Assembly: GCA_029547805.1 (NCBI GenBank)
Contig: JAKPOP010000010.1
Location: 124,001 to 188,000, forward strand
Reading direction: 5' to 3'
Length of the DNA stretch: 64,000 nt
From: Deltaproteobacteria bacterium
Lineage (GTDB): Bacteria; Myxococcota_A; UBA9042; DTJE01
Positions 1-9,042 of this stretch are shown here, one piece after another (the stretch's first letter is position 1; every line of letters starts with the position of its first letter). The position numbers and the translations under genes were made by a program. The notes beneath the pieces are model-generated. The model had not been told where the DNA came from. It did no database searches and saw only the letters and a list, made by a program, of their open reading frames with translations.

Positions 1-855
1 GCCGGGTCCATCGTCGTCGTGGCCAAGCAGCCCTCCGAGGAGCCCATCGCCGTCGAGACCTACTTCGGCGCCGCCTCGAAGGAAGACGTCCGGTCCTTCG
101 TCACTGTGGAGTCGGGCATCGTGAAGGACGGCGCCGCCGGGGAGAGCGGGGAGCCCGACGGGAACCTCAACGACAAGGATCGAAAGTACTTCGGCGTCAA
201 CTGGGTCTTCCCGAAGGCCACCCTGTTCCCCGGAGGCCATTACCAGGCGTACCTCACGAAGGGGACCCACGAGTCCTGCGCCTGGGTCCAGACCAACAAG
301 GAGAGCACGCTGGACTTCCGCTGCCAGTTGAACGAGGGCGTTCTGTCGGGCCTGTCGATCCTGCACTTCGCCTTCGTGGACGGCGTGGCGACGGAGATCC
401 AGAAGGGGGCCCAGGGCTGGCCGGTGACCAACGATCCCGGCAATCCCATCGGATATGGCCTGAAGTCCGTGCTCCGGGATTGGTGGAGCCGCCGGGACCG
501 TCTGGCGGACCTCTATGGCAGCCAGTTCACCTACGAGGCCCCTGCCGGGCGCCCCGGAGGGGGCATCGTGGCGCCGACGTCGTTCCAGAACACGACGGAC
601 CCCCAGATGCCCGGCGGGCGGCCGCCCTGGGCCTGGTCCTGGAAGCCCACGGTGGCGGACCCGGACTTCTACTACAAGCAGATGCCCCAGGGGTCCCTGT
701 TCTTCGACCCGGCCTGGTACTTCTCCGAGCGCCACCGAATCCCCATGACGGCGGGCAGCGAGGGCTTCTCCTCGACCTACTGCTTCCATCCCTACCTGCG
801 CATCGATCGGCGGGGCGCCGATCCGGACTGCCCGGCCCGGCAGGCGGCCCCATGA
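1..855 (+). CDS. Hypothetical protein, 5' partial (frame stays open to base 1)
   Basis: Frame 1 is open from base 1 (AGSIVVVAKQPSEEPIAVETYFGAA...) to a TGA at 853-855 that overlaps the next ATG (ATGA). No family recognised. Confidence 0.7.
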   Translation, partial: AGSIVVVAKQPSEEPIAVETYFGAASKEDVRSFVTVESGIVKDGAAGESGEPDGNLNDKDRKYFGVNWVFPKATLFPGGHYQAYLTKGTHESCAWVQTNKESTLDFRCQLNEGVLSGLSILHFAFVDGVATEIQKGAQGWPVTNDPGNPIGYGLKSVLRDWWSRRDRLADLYGSQFTYEAPAGRPGGGIVAPTSFQNTTDPQMPGGRPPWAWSWKPTVADPDFYYKQMPQGSLFFDPAWYFSERHRIPMTAGSEGFSSTYCFHPYLRIDRRGADPDCPARQAAP

Positions 856-1997
856 CCCGTGCCCGGTGGCACCGGCCCCTCCGGTCCCGACGCCCTGGCC
901 CTGGTCGCTGGTGCGGAATCCTGCTCGCGGCCATCCTGGGAGGGTGTGCCGCAGGGAAGCCCATGGAGACCTGGACCGGGGAGGGGGAACCGCCCCGCCT
1001 GTCCTTGTCCGACCAGCCCCTGTGGACCGGTCTGGGGTCCGGGGAGGCGGTGGTCGCGGAGGTGGGAGGACTGCCCATCCCGGCCTCGCGGTATCGCCGG
1101 GCCCTGCTGGAGGCCGGCCCCGAGGCCGATCCCAGGACGGTCCTCCAGACCCTGATCGACCGGGAGGCCCTCGCCCAGAAGGCGGCCCAGGGCACCCCGG
1201 AGGGGGTCCTGGGAGCCTCCCGGGAGACCTTCCGCCAGGCCCTGGTGATGCGCCTGCTCCAGGACCGCCTGGACGAGTCCCTCCCGCCGGACGCGATCCC
1301 CTTGGCCCAGTTGGAACAGTGGTTTCGGGTCCCGGCGGTCTGGACGCGCTTCCATCACCACCGGATCCTCCGCGTGCGGGACTACCAGTGGATCTGCTGT
1401 GCCGGGGACCCGGCGGGATGCTCCACGCCGGACGCCCAGGCCTGCTTCCAGGAGGGGGCCCAGGCGATGCCCCGCCTGCTGGAGCGGGTCCGGGTCGAAC
1501 CCATGGACCCCGAGGACATCCCCCTGATGACCGAACGATGGCGGTCCATTGCCCCACGGCTGACCTACCAGGCCTACGACTTCGCCTGGGACGAGGAGCG
1601 GCGACTCCAGAAGGGGTCGATCCTCTTCGACGACGCGGTGGTCGAGACGGTGGTGGCGACGCCCCCGGGACAGTTCGCCGCAAGGCCGGTCCGAAGCCGC
1701 TATGGCTGGCACGTCCTGTTCGTCGCCGCCAGCGAGCCCCCGGAACAGAAGGGCCTGGAGGACCCCGCGGTCCGGAGGGAGGTGGCCCGAACCTTCCGGG
1801 TGCGCTACCAGCAACAGCGCCTGATCGAACTGCTGATCTCCCTGATCCCGGTCCAGGGCTTCCGATCCCTCGAGCAGGCCTTCCCCTTGGGACCGCCCCC
1901 GGGAACGCGCCCCCGTTGGGCCGCCCGGGTGGACGGGATCACCCTTGCGGAGGCCATTGCCGTGACCGATCGGGAGAAGGAGGACCAGGGCTTCTGA
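852..1997 (+). CDS. PpiC/SurA-like peptidyl-prolyl isomerase lipoprotein
   Basis: Lipobox-like LLAAILGGCAAG; C-terminal parvulin-like block KGSILFDDAVVETVVATPPGQFAARPVRSRYGWHVLFV; ATGA overlap with the upstream CDS. Confidence 0.75.
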   Translation: MTRARWHRPLRSRRPGPGRWCGILLAAILGGCAAGKPMETWTGEGEPPRLSLSDQPLWTGLGSGEAVVAEVGGLPIPASRYRRALLEAGPEADPRTVLQTLIDREALAQKAAQGTPEGVLGASRETFRQALVMRLLQDRLDESLPPDAIPLAQLEQWFRVPAVWTRFHHHRILRVRDYQWICCAGDPAGCSTPDAQACFQEGAQAMPRLLERVRVEPMDPEDIPLMTERWRSIAPRLTYQAYDFAWDEERRLQKGSILFDDAVVETVVATPPGQFAARPVRSRYGWHVLFVAASEPPEQKGLEDPAVRREVARTFRVRYQQQRLIELLISLIPVQGFRSLEQAFPLGPPPGTRPRWAARVDGITLAEAIAVTDREKEDQGF

Positions 1998-2062
1998 CCG
2001 CTCCTTGGGAGGCGTTCCCCCGGGTCCCGATCGATGAGAGACGAGCGGGCCACGGAGGCCGA

Positions 2063-2803
2063 TCAGACCGGTATCTCGCCAGGCGTTGCGTCCCGGATCT
2101 CCCCGGCGACTTGCCGGATGCGGGGGGCCAGTCCGCTGGACCGGAGGACGTCGGACAGGCACGCCCGGGACAGCAGGGGGATCACGGCCAGCCCGAGCCG
2201 GACGGGGCACCAGGGGTTCAACACCAGGGCCGCCTGCACGCTCTCCCGGACCCCGAAACGGGCCGACGCCAGGACCTCCAGGAAGGCCTGGGGGACCTGG
2301 GGCCGCCGGGACGCGATGCGAAGCACCTCCTCCTCGGTGATCCGGGGGTTTGCCAGCAGGATGCGCAGGACCGAGGGGTCCGGGTCGGCGCACAACAGCC
2401 GCAGCGTCTCGCGGTTCTGGCCCCGAGCCCTCCACTTCCGGGTCCCCAGGGGCACCTCCTCCAGGGCGTATTTCGGGGCCACGCCCTCCACGGCGACCCG
2501 CTCCGTCTCCCCCACCGCCAGGAACTCCGTGAGCACCCGCAGGCGATGGGCCCCCAGGCGTCCCGTCACCTCCTGGGCCCGCCCCGACGCCAGGACCTCC
2601 GCATCCATCAGGAGATGGACGATCGTGTCGAGCCAGAGAGGGCGGAAGTCCCGGTGACCCCGGCGGATGGCCAGGAACCCGAGCCAGTGGGCCAGCGACT
2701 CTCCGTCCCATGCCCGCATTGCGGCCCGGAGCGACTCCCGCCGCACGTCGGGGTGAGGCAGCGCCACCAGTCGTCTTGCGAGGTCCCGGGGAACGGGGTC
2801 CAT
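2063..2803 (-). CDS. Hypothetical protein, helical/HEAT-like composition
   Basis: Start MDPVPRDLARRLVALPHPDVRRESL; ends just inside the downstream end of the fadL-like gene; consistent codon bias. Confidence 0.6.
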   Translation of the reverse strand: MDPVPRDLARRLVALPHPDVRRESLRAAMRAWDGESLAHWLGFLAIRRGHRDFRPLWLDTIVHLLMDAEVLASGRAQEVTGRLGAHRLRVLTEFLAVGETERVAVEGVAPKYALEEVPLGTRKWRARGQNRETLRLLCADPDPSVLRILLANPRITEEEVLRIASRRPQVPQAFLEVLASARFGVRESVQAALVLNPWCPVRLGLAVIPLLSRACLSDVLRSSGLAPRIRQVAGEIRDATPGEIPV

Positions 2804-2804
2804 G

Positions 2805-4154
2805 TCAGAAACGATACGAGAAATCGAAGGCGAATTCGTTGTTCGCGGCATGGCCCTTGCCGTTGGCCGGGGGCTTGCCGACGCTCCGCTGGATGTTGAT
2901 CAGGTTGGCCCAGTTGTGGACGTAGCCCAGGCCGACGCGCCACCGGTCATCGACCCGCCACCGGAGCCCCAGGCTGATGCCCTTCTGGTTCGTCGAGGGG
3001 TTGTCCAGGCTGTAGGTCTGCTCCGGGATCGGCGTGAAGTCCATCTGGTAGCCCATCATCAGGTCCACCGACCGGACCGGACGGAACATCACCCCGACGT
3101 TCCAGGCCCAGGAGTTGTGGTAGTCCTTCTGGTCCGGCAGGTCCTGGATCAGCCCCAGCAGGGGTTCCCGGAAGTGGGTCGTCTGCTCCTGCAGGGACTG
3201 GTAGTGCCAGTAGTAGATGTCCATCCCGAACTCGAACCACGGCAGGGGTTCCCAGTTGAAGCCGGCCTTCAACTCGAAGGGGATCAGCATCCGGGTCGTG
3301 TGCCGGGTGTCGGCGAGCACCTCCCCCAGATGGCCCTTCAGCGTGCAGTCGGTGGACCCCGGAGGGCAGGTGCTCCCGGTCAGTTTCACCCGCCCCTCCA
3401 GCGTGATGGGAGACCCGCCCGAGAAGGCCGCTCCGATGCGGAAGGTCGGGTGGGGCCGGATCAGGACCCCGGCGTCGAGGGCCCAGGTCCAGTCCTGCCC
3501 GTCAATCTCCATGAGCATGTCCGTGGCCCCGGTCTTTTCGGCGGGCTCGAAGCGGAGATCGAAGGCCGGGGAGTCGCTGGCGATGTTCGGCAGCGGCAGC
3601 ATCTTCTTGTTCAGGTAGTACTTCTTGGTCAGGAAGACGTGGACCAGGTTCACCGCCACGCCGAAACTGAAGATGTCCGAGACCCGGTAGGCGGCGGCCA
3701 GGGTGGCCCGGCTGGCCAGGAAGAGGGCCTGGATGTCGTAGTAGCGCGTCGGGCTGTCCTCGGGGAGCGCCGCGCCGTAGGCGTTCGGGGCGTAGATGCC
3801 GAAGCCCAGGCGGAAATCCTTCGTGCCGCAGTCGCTCTGGAAGCCCAGAAATGGGATTGCCCCGACGCTCCAGGTCGGACGGATCTCCTTGTCCGGGCGC
3901 AGCACGCCCTGGCTGTCGTAGAGACGCAGCCCCATCTGCATCAGGAACCAGGACTGTGTGTGATAGAAGTGGGTGCCGTCCAGCAGGGTCAGGCCCGCCG
4001 GGTTGTGGAAGACGGCGGTGGTGTCGTCGGGACGCGCCGTGACCGCGAACATCCCCATCCGGCGGATGCCGAAGTCCGGGTTCGAGAACCCCCCGGCCCG
4101 ACCCACGACCGGGGTCCCCACCAGCACCAGAAACAGGGCCATGGTTCGCTTCAT
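2805..4154 (-). CDS. OmpP1/FadL family outer-membrane protein
   Basis: Signal peptide, then GGFSNPDFGIRRMGMFAVTARPDDTTAVFHNPAGLTLLDGTHFY (FadL-like N-terminus) and a C-terminal beta-strand ending FDFSYRF. Confidence 0.85.
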   Translation of the reverse strand: MKRTMALFLVLVGTPVVGRAGGFSNPDFGIRRMGMFAVTARPDDTTAVFHNPAGLTLLDGTHFYHTQSWFLMQMGLRLYDSQGVLRPDKEIRPTWSVGAIPFLGFQSDCGTKDFRLGFGIYAPNAYGAALPEDSPTRYYDIQALFLASRATLAAAYRVSDIFSFGVAVNLVHVFLTKKYYLNKKMLPLPNIASDSPAFDLRFEPAEKTGATDMLMEIDGQDWTWALDAGVLIRPHPTFRIGAAFSGGSPITLEGRVKLTGSTCPPGSTDCTLKGHLGEVLADTRHTTRMLIPFELKAGFNWEPLPWFEFGMDIYYWHYQSLQEQTTHFREPLLGLIQDLPDQKDYHNSWAWNVGVMFRPVRSVDLMMGYQMDFTPIPEQTYSLDNPSTNQKGISLGLRWRVDDRWRVGLGYVHNWANLINIQRSVGKPPANGKGHAANNEFAFDFSYRF

Positions 4155-4190
4155 GACTCCCCCGTCCCTCCGGATGGCGTCGCCTCGCCG

Positions 4191-4221
4191 AGTCTATGCT
4201 GGAGACGCCCCGAAAAGGCAA
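4191..4221 (-). promoter_or_regulatory. Candidate sigma70 promoter of the fadL-like gene (TTGCCT-N19-TAGACT)
   Basis: Minus-strand TAGACT at 4196-4191, 36 nt upstream of the ATG; spacer of 19 nt is long. Confidence 0.4.
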
Positions 4222-4460
4222 GCCCTGTCCTGTCGCCGGACCCCCTTCCGCCGTCCCGACCCTACCTCTTCAGGCGCCAGCCGAGAATTCCCGGGTCATC
4301 TCGACGGGCGGTTCCAGCCGGACCACCTCCAGTTCCGGTGCTGCCTTGCCAGGACTCTCCGGGGGCATCGGCACGACGGGGCCATCGACCCGGTGTGACG
4401 TCGGTTGCATGGGGATCCCGAGTCGAATCGATCACGGATCCCGCCCCGCGAACTGATCGG

Positions 4461-4490
4461 TTGACAGGTTCCGGCGGGCTGTCCTATGTT
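4461..4490 (+). promoter_or_regulatory. Candidate sigma70 promoter TTGACA-N18-TATGTT
   Basis: Perfect -35 TTGACA at 4461-4466 and -10-like TATGTT at 4485-4490, upstream of the lipoprotein at 4584. Confidence 0.6.
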
Positions 4491-4583
4491 CCATTCATCC
4501 ATCCCTGAAGGAGGTCCACCCGGACAGGACACGACGATTCCACGGTGGGTCCAGGCTTTCGTGGACAAGACAAGGAGGTCAGA

Positions 4584-5510
4584 ATGCGTAGTTTGATCGT
4601 GCTGTTGTCCGCAACTGTCGCACTGGCGCTGGGATGTGCCCGAAAGGCTCCGCCTCCGCCGAAAGGTCAGGCTGGCGCCGAGAAGGCGGCTCCGACCGCC
4701 CAGGCCCCCCAGACCCCGCCGGCCGAGCAGGCCCCCGGGTCCCCCATGACGCCGGAGGATGTGGCCCAGGTGCTGGCCAGGCCGGCGACCCTGGCCTTCG
4801 TTCCGGCCCCCGGCGAGGTCTTCCTGGCCTTCCAGCAGGCGTCCTCCTCGGGCCAGAAGCCGTTGGAGATCAAGGTCCAGAAGGACCTGCCCGACTTCAA
4901 GGATCGAGCCCGGGCCGCCTTGCTGGCCGGCAAGACGGTCACCGACTTCCTTGTCGCGGTCCAGAATCGCAATGCGGAAGACGCCGTCATTCTGACCGAC
5001 CATCTCCTTCGGCTGGCCGATCGTCTGGGCATGGGGGAGATCGCCAGGAGTTCGGCCGCCGGACTCTCCGATGCCATCACCAAGGCCAAGGATGCACCGG
5101 CGGACAAGGCCGCGGAAGCCTGGGACAAGGTCCGGGAGATCATCAGCAAGGTGGATGGGGACCTGCGCAACGGTCTGGCCGATGGAAAGGCCGATCGATC
5201 CACGGCCGACATGGTGGCACTCGGCGCCTGGCTCGAGGTGATCGCGGTGATCTCCGCGGCGATCCAGGATCACCCGGAGATGTCGGGGATCCTTCGCCTG
5301 GGGGCGGTTGCTGCCTATTTCGCCCAGAGCCTGTCAGGCATCGGCGGGCAGATCGGCAGTTCGCCCCTCGTCCCGAAGGCGGTTTCGACCGTGCAGGGCC
5401 TGAAACAGGTCCTCAACATCCCCTACAAGGAGACCTTCACTCGAGAGGCCCTGGGCGAGATGCAGAGGATCGCGTCGGGATTCCTTGCAGAGGCATGTGC
5501 CGCCAACTGA
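4584..5510 (+). CDS. Lipoprotein, unknown function
   Basis: MRSLIVLLSATVALALGCARKAPPPP: signal peptide with lipobox and Pro/Ala-rich linker. Confidence 0.75.
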   Translation: MRSLIVLLSATVALALGCARKAPPPPKGQAGAEKAAPTAQAPQTPPAEQAPGSPMTPEDVAQVLARPATLAFVPAPGEVFLAFQQASSSGQKPLEIKVQKDLPDFKDRARAALLAGKTVTDFLVAVQNRNAEDAVILTDHLLRLADRLGMGEIARSSAAGLSDAITKAKDAPADKAAEAWDKVREIISKVDGDLRNGLADGKADRSTADMVALGAWLEVIAVISAAIQDHPEMSGILRLGAVAAYFAQSLSGIGGQIGSSPLVPKAVSTVQGLKQVLNIPYKETFTREALGEMQRIASGFLAEACAAN

Positions 5511-5556
5511 GGGCGGAGAGGATGGACATCGGGTCATCCAACAGGAGGAGCAAGAC

Positions 5557-6027
5557 ATGAGCCGGAAACGAGGACGGTTCCTGGCACCCTTCGCAATGGC
5601 GGCACTGCTCATTTCCACCGTCACTCTCACGCCCAGGACCGGGGGAGCATCGATGGAGGACGCCCTCCGCAATGCAAGGCGGATCGCCGCGGGCATCCAG
5701 CAGAGATTCTCGAATGTCCAGGTCAGTCCGGTCGTCTACAAGGGATACCTGGCCCGAGGCGACATGACCGTCATCTCCGTGGTGCTCCAGGCGGGGGTCC
5801 ACTACTTCCTGATCGGGGCCGGATGTGGGGACTGCTACGACCTCGATCTGGTCCTCGTGGACGAGAACAACAACCTGATCGATCGGGACGTGCTGACGGA
5901 TGCCGTCCCGGTGGTCCAGGTGACACCTCGGTGGACCGGGGAATTCCGGATCGGGGTCAAGATGGCCAATTCCTCCGCCGATGGTGCCCACTGGGTGCTG
6001 CTGACCGCGATGACCGCAAGCGACTGA
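5557..6027 (+). CDS. Secreted protein with pre-peptidase C-terminal (PPC)-like fold
   Basis: N-terminal signal sequence; VISVVLQAGVHYFLIGAGCGDCYDLDLVLVDENNNLIDRD...TPRWTGEFRIGVKMAN resembles PPC beta-sandwich proteins. Confidence 0.6.
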   Translation: MSRKRGRFLAPFAMAALLISTVTLTPRTGGASMEDALRNARRIAAGIQQRFSNVQVSPVVYKGYLARGDMTVISVVLQAGVHYFLIGAGCGDCYDLDLVLVDENNNLIDRDVLTDAVPVVQVTPRWTGEFRIGVKMANSSADGAHWVLLTAMTASD

Positions 6028-6058
6028 CCCGTCTCGCCCCATTCTCCAGGAGCCTCCC

Positions 6059-8848
6059 ATGAATGATCTGGACCTGCTGATCGACCTGTTCTCCGCACTG
6101 GCCTGGGCCGACCAGTCCCTTTCCTCCGAGGAGTTCAGCGCCCTGTTCCATGCCTTCTCCTCGCGTCTGCCCGAACAGCAGGTCTTCCAGGTGATCCGGC
6201 GTCTCCAGGACTCCGCCACGCTGGGAAGCCAGGTCCTGCTGGATCGCCTTGTCGAGCGTTGCGAAGGGATGTCCCGTGCCGATCGGTGTGCCTTGATCCT
6301 CATGGGCTACGACTTCGCGGCCCACGACGGGATCGACCGGGCCGAGGAACGATTTCTCCTGGAACTGGCCGCCAGACTTGGCATCGCCGAACCGGACCTC
6401 CAGTGGATCCTCTGGGGCATCGAACCCCAGGGGAGCGCCCCGGAGATCGCTTCCGAGTCGATCCGGGTCGTTCACGTCGGAACTGGCCCAGGAGACTCCG
6501 TGCCACTGGAGACGTCCGCCGACCTGACCCTGTTCCAGGTCAGAGACAAGCGCTTCCTCCGGGTCCGGAAGGCCCGAACGGTGGTTCGCCTCGACGAACG
6601 GCCAGTCCCCCTCCATGTCCTGCTGGAAATCGCGCCCACCTCTCGCCTCGTATGTCGTCCCTACCGGCTGGAGGCAGGGGACATCGACCAACTGCTGGAA
6701 TCGGCAGGCCAGTCTGGTTCCTCCCTGGGGCAGGCGGTGCGCCTGGAGAGCCTGGCGGACTCGATGCTCTCCCTTCCCGATCGACCCATGGAGACGGACC
6801 AGGGGCTCCCGGGCAAGGGACGGGTGGCGGCCCTCACGGTTCGGGGCCTGTCCTACCGCGTCCCCAGTGGAAGAGACCCCAAGATCCTGGTGGACAACGT
6901 CTCGTTCCGGGCCAACCGGGGAGAACTGATTGCGATCCTCGGCCCCTCCGGGTGCGGCAAGACCACGCTCCTGGAGATGCTCTCCGGCCGTCGCTGTCCC
7001 TCCTCGGGGGACATCCTGCTCCGAATCGACGACCGGGACGTCCCGGTGGCCGGAGAGATGAGCCGCGTGGGCCTCGTTCCACAGGACGAGGTCCTCCTTC
7101 CCCAGTTGTCCGTCCGGGAGAACGTCGATTTCGCCTGCCGACTCCGAAATCCCCGGATGTCCCGCGAGGAACGGCAGAAGCGGGTCCAGGAGGCCATCGC
7201 CACGGTCTCCCTGGAAGATCGTGCCTCGTATCGCGTGGGCAGTCCCGAAAACCGCCTGCTCAGTGGGGGCCAACGGCGCCGGGTCAGCCTGGCGATGGAA
7301 CTGGTGGGGTCACCGGACGTGATGCTGCTGGACGAACCCCTGACCGGACTCTCGTCATTCGATGCCCGGATGCTGGCCGACGTCTTCCTGGACCTCGCAA
7401 GACAAGGGAAGATCGTCCTCGTGGTGGTGCACCAGCCATCGGCAGAGATCTTCCACCTGTTCCACAAGATCCTGGTGCTCGATGTCGGAGGCAAGATGGC
7501 CTTCTTCGGAAAGCCCCAGGAGGGTCTCCAGTACTTCCGGACCCACGGCGTGCGGTTCCGAACGCCGCCTGAGAACCAGGAATCCCCGCTGCATCCGGAC
7601 CTGATCCTGGAGACCCTCGAGCAACGAGACGCGGAGCAGTGCCAGGAGCGGCACGGGAGATCAGTGAAGCGCATCTATCCGCCGGATTACTGGCAGGCGG
7701 TATTCCAGCACCAGTTCCGGGATGCGATGGGGGAGGCTGTGTTGTCACCCTGCAGGACGGGCAGGCCGGTCTCCCCGTCCGCTTCGATCCGGGACCGCCT
7801 GGCACAGTTCGGGTCCCTGGTCCTGCGGAATTTCCTGGCCCGGATGCGCAACCCCTTCTCGCTGGTGCTGTCTCTGCTCATCGCGCCCTTCCTGGGAATC
7901 ATCCTGGCCTGGGTGGTTCGAAGCCCCGACCCTTACTCCCTGGGATCGAACCCGCTGCTTCCAGTGTTTCTCTTCATGGTTCCGATCGTCGTCTTCTTCC
8001 TGGGGATGATGGGAAGCTCCACGGAATTCGTACTGGAACGGCGCCTGTTCCTGCACGAGACGCCCCTGGACATCCCGCCGCTCTTCTACCTGCTGTCCAA
8101 GGGGATCGTGATCCTGCTCTGGACCTCTGTCGAGACCCTGCTGTTTCTCGGCATTTCCTTTGGGATCCTGGAGATCCGGACCGGATTTCACTGGTCGTAT
8201 CTCCTGGGCCTGCTGACGGCCGCAGCCGGGGTGACGCTCGGTCTGGCCATCTCCACGGTGGCACAGAATGTGCGGATGGCCCAGACCCTGGTCGTCGTCG
8301 TGCTGATTCCCCAGATCCTCTTTGGCGGCATCATCCCGTATGCCAAGATGAATCCAACCATCTTCGCGGGGGACCGGGAGAAACTCGATGCACCTCCCAT
8401 TGCGAAGCCCATCATCACCCAGTGGTGCTTCGAAGGGCTGGTGGTCACCCATGCCCTGACGAATCCCGCAGCCCGCCAGCGGGAACTGTGCAACTGTCCC
8501 TCGGCTCGAGGACCGGAGGAGACCCGAAGCGAGGACGAACTGTGTGGCGAGGTGGATGCCCTCGCGAAATCCACGGAAAACCACCAGTTGATGAATGACT
8601 TCGTCAATGGTGCCGATGACAACTTCCAGAAGCGCTATGGCAGAACGCCCTGCCACTATGGAACCCCTCTGGACGGAGATCCGCGGCCCTTCGTGGGCAA
8701 TGTCGCCTACGCCAGGGAGCGGTGGCTGCTGGGCAGACGCTGGTTGACGCCGGTGGCGGACTCCCTGGTCCTCGGCATGCTGGGCCTGTCGGGGGCCCTG
8801 CTGGCCCTCGGCGGGTTGTACCGACTTCGGCGCATCGCCCGGCGATGA
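6059..8848 (+). CDS. ABCG-type fused ABC transporter (NBD-TMD) with TerB-like N-terminal domain
   Basis: N-terminus FSALAWADQSLSSEEFSALFHAF...YDFAAHDGIDRAEERFLLELAARLGI (TerB-like); Walker A GPSGCGKTTLLEM; signature LSGGQRRRVSLAMEL; Walker B VMLLDEPLTGL; several hydrophobic segments after the NBD. Confidence 0.85.
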   Translation: MNDLDLLIDLFSALAWADQSLSSEEFSALFHAFSSRLPEQQVFQVIRRLQDSATLGSQVLLDRLVERCEGMSRADRCALILMGYDFAAHDGIDRAEERFLLELAARLGIAEPDLQWILWGIEPQGSAPEIASESIRVVHVGTGPGDSVPLETSADLTLFQVRDKRFLRVRKARTVVRLDERPVPLHVLLEIAPTSRLVCRPYRLEAGDIDQLLESAGQSGSSLGQAVRLESLADSMLSLPDRPMETDQGLPGKGRVAALTVRGLSYRVPSGRDPKILVDNVSFRANRGELIAILGPSGCGKTTLLEMLSGRRCPSSGDILLRIDDRDVPVAGEMSRVGLVPQDEVLLPQLSVRENVDFACRLRNPRMSREERQKRVQEAIATVSLEDRASYRVGSPENRLLSGGQRRRVSLAMELVGSPDVMLLDEPLTGLSSFDARMLADVFLDLARQGKIVLVVVHQPSAEIFHLFHKILVLDVGGKMAFFGKPQEGLQYFRTHGVRFRTPPENQESPLHPDLILETLEQRDAEQCQERHGRSVKRIYPPDYWQAVFQHQFRDAMGEAVLSPCRTGRPVSPSASIRDRLAQFGSLVLRNFLARMRNPFSLVLSLLIAPFLGIILAWVVRSPDPYSLGSNPLLPVFLFMVPIVVFFLGMMGSSTEFVLERRLFLHETPLDIPPLFYLLSKGIVILLWTSVETLLFLGISFGILEIRTGFHWSYLLGLLTAAAGVTLGLAISTVAQNVRMAQTLVVVVLIPQILFGGIIPYAKMNPTIFAGDREKLDAPPIAKPIITQWCFEGLVVTHALTNPAARQRELCNCPSARGPEETRSEDELCGEVDALAKSTENHQLMNDFVNGADDNFQKRYGRTPCHYGTPLDGDPRPFVGNVAYARERWLLGRRWLTPVADSLVLGMLGLSGALLALGGLYRLRRIARR

Positions 8849-9042
8849 GCCACGCAAGCCGCCAGCGAGCAACCCGTCGTCCGCCGGGAACGGTCCAACC
8901 TCGGGAGGACCACGGTTGATCCCAGCACCTGGTCCGGCCCGGCGCGACCAGGGAAGGTTCCCGGAAGACGGCCCGCTCCGGCCGGACCTTCCTCGGCAGG
9001 GAACCCCGTGATAGACTGTGGCATCCCCCCGGAGGAGGACCG

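Noticed and set aside
792-2711. 639-codon minus-strand ORF
   Set aside because: Antisense to the PpiC-like lipoprotein gene; Gly/Pro/Arg-rich shadow translation.
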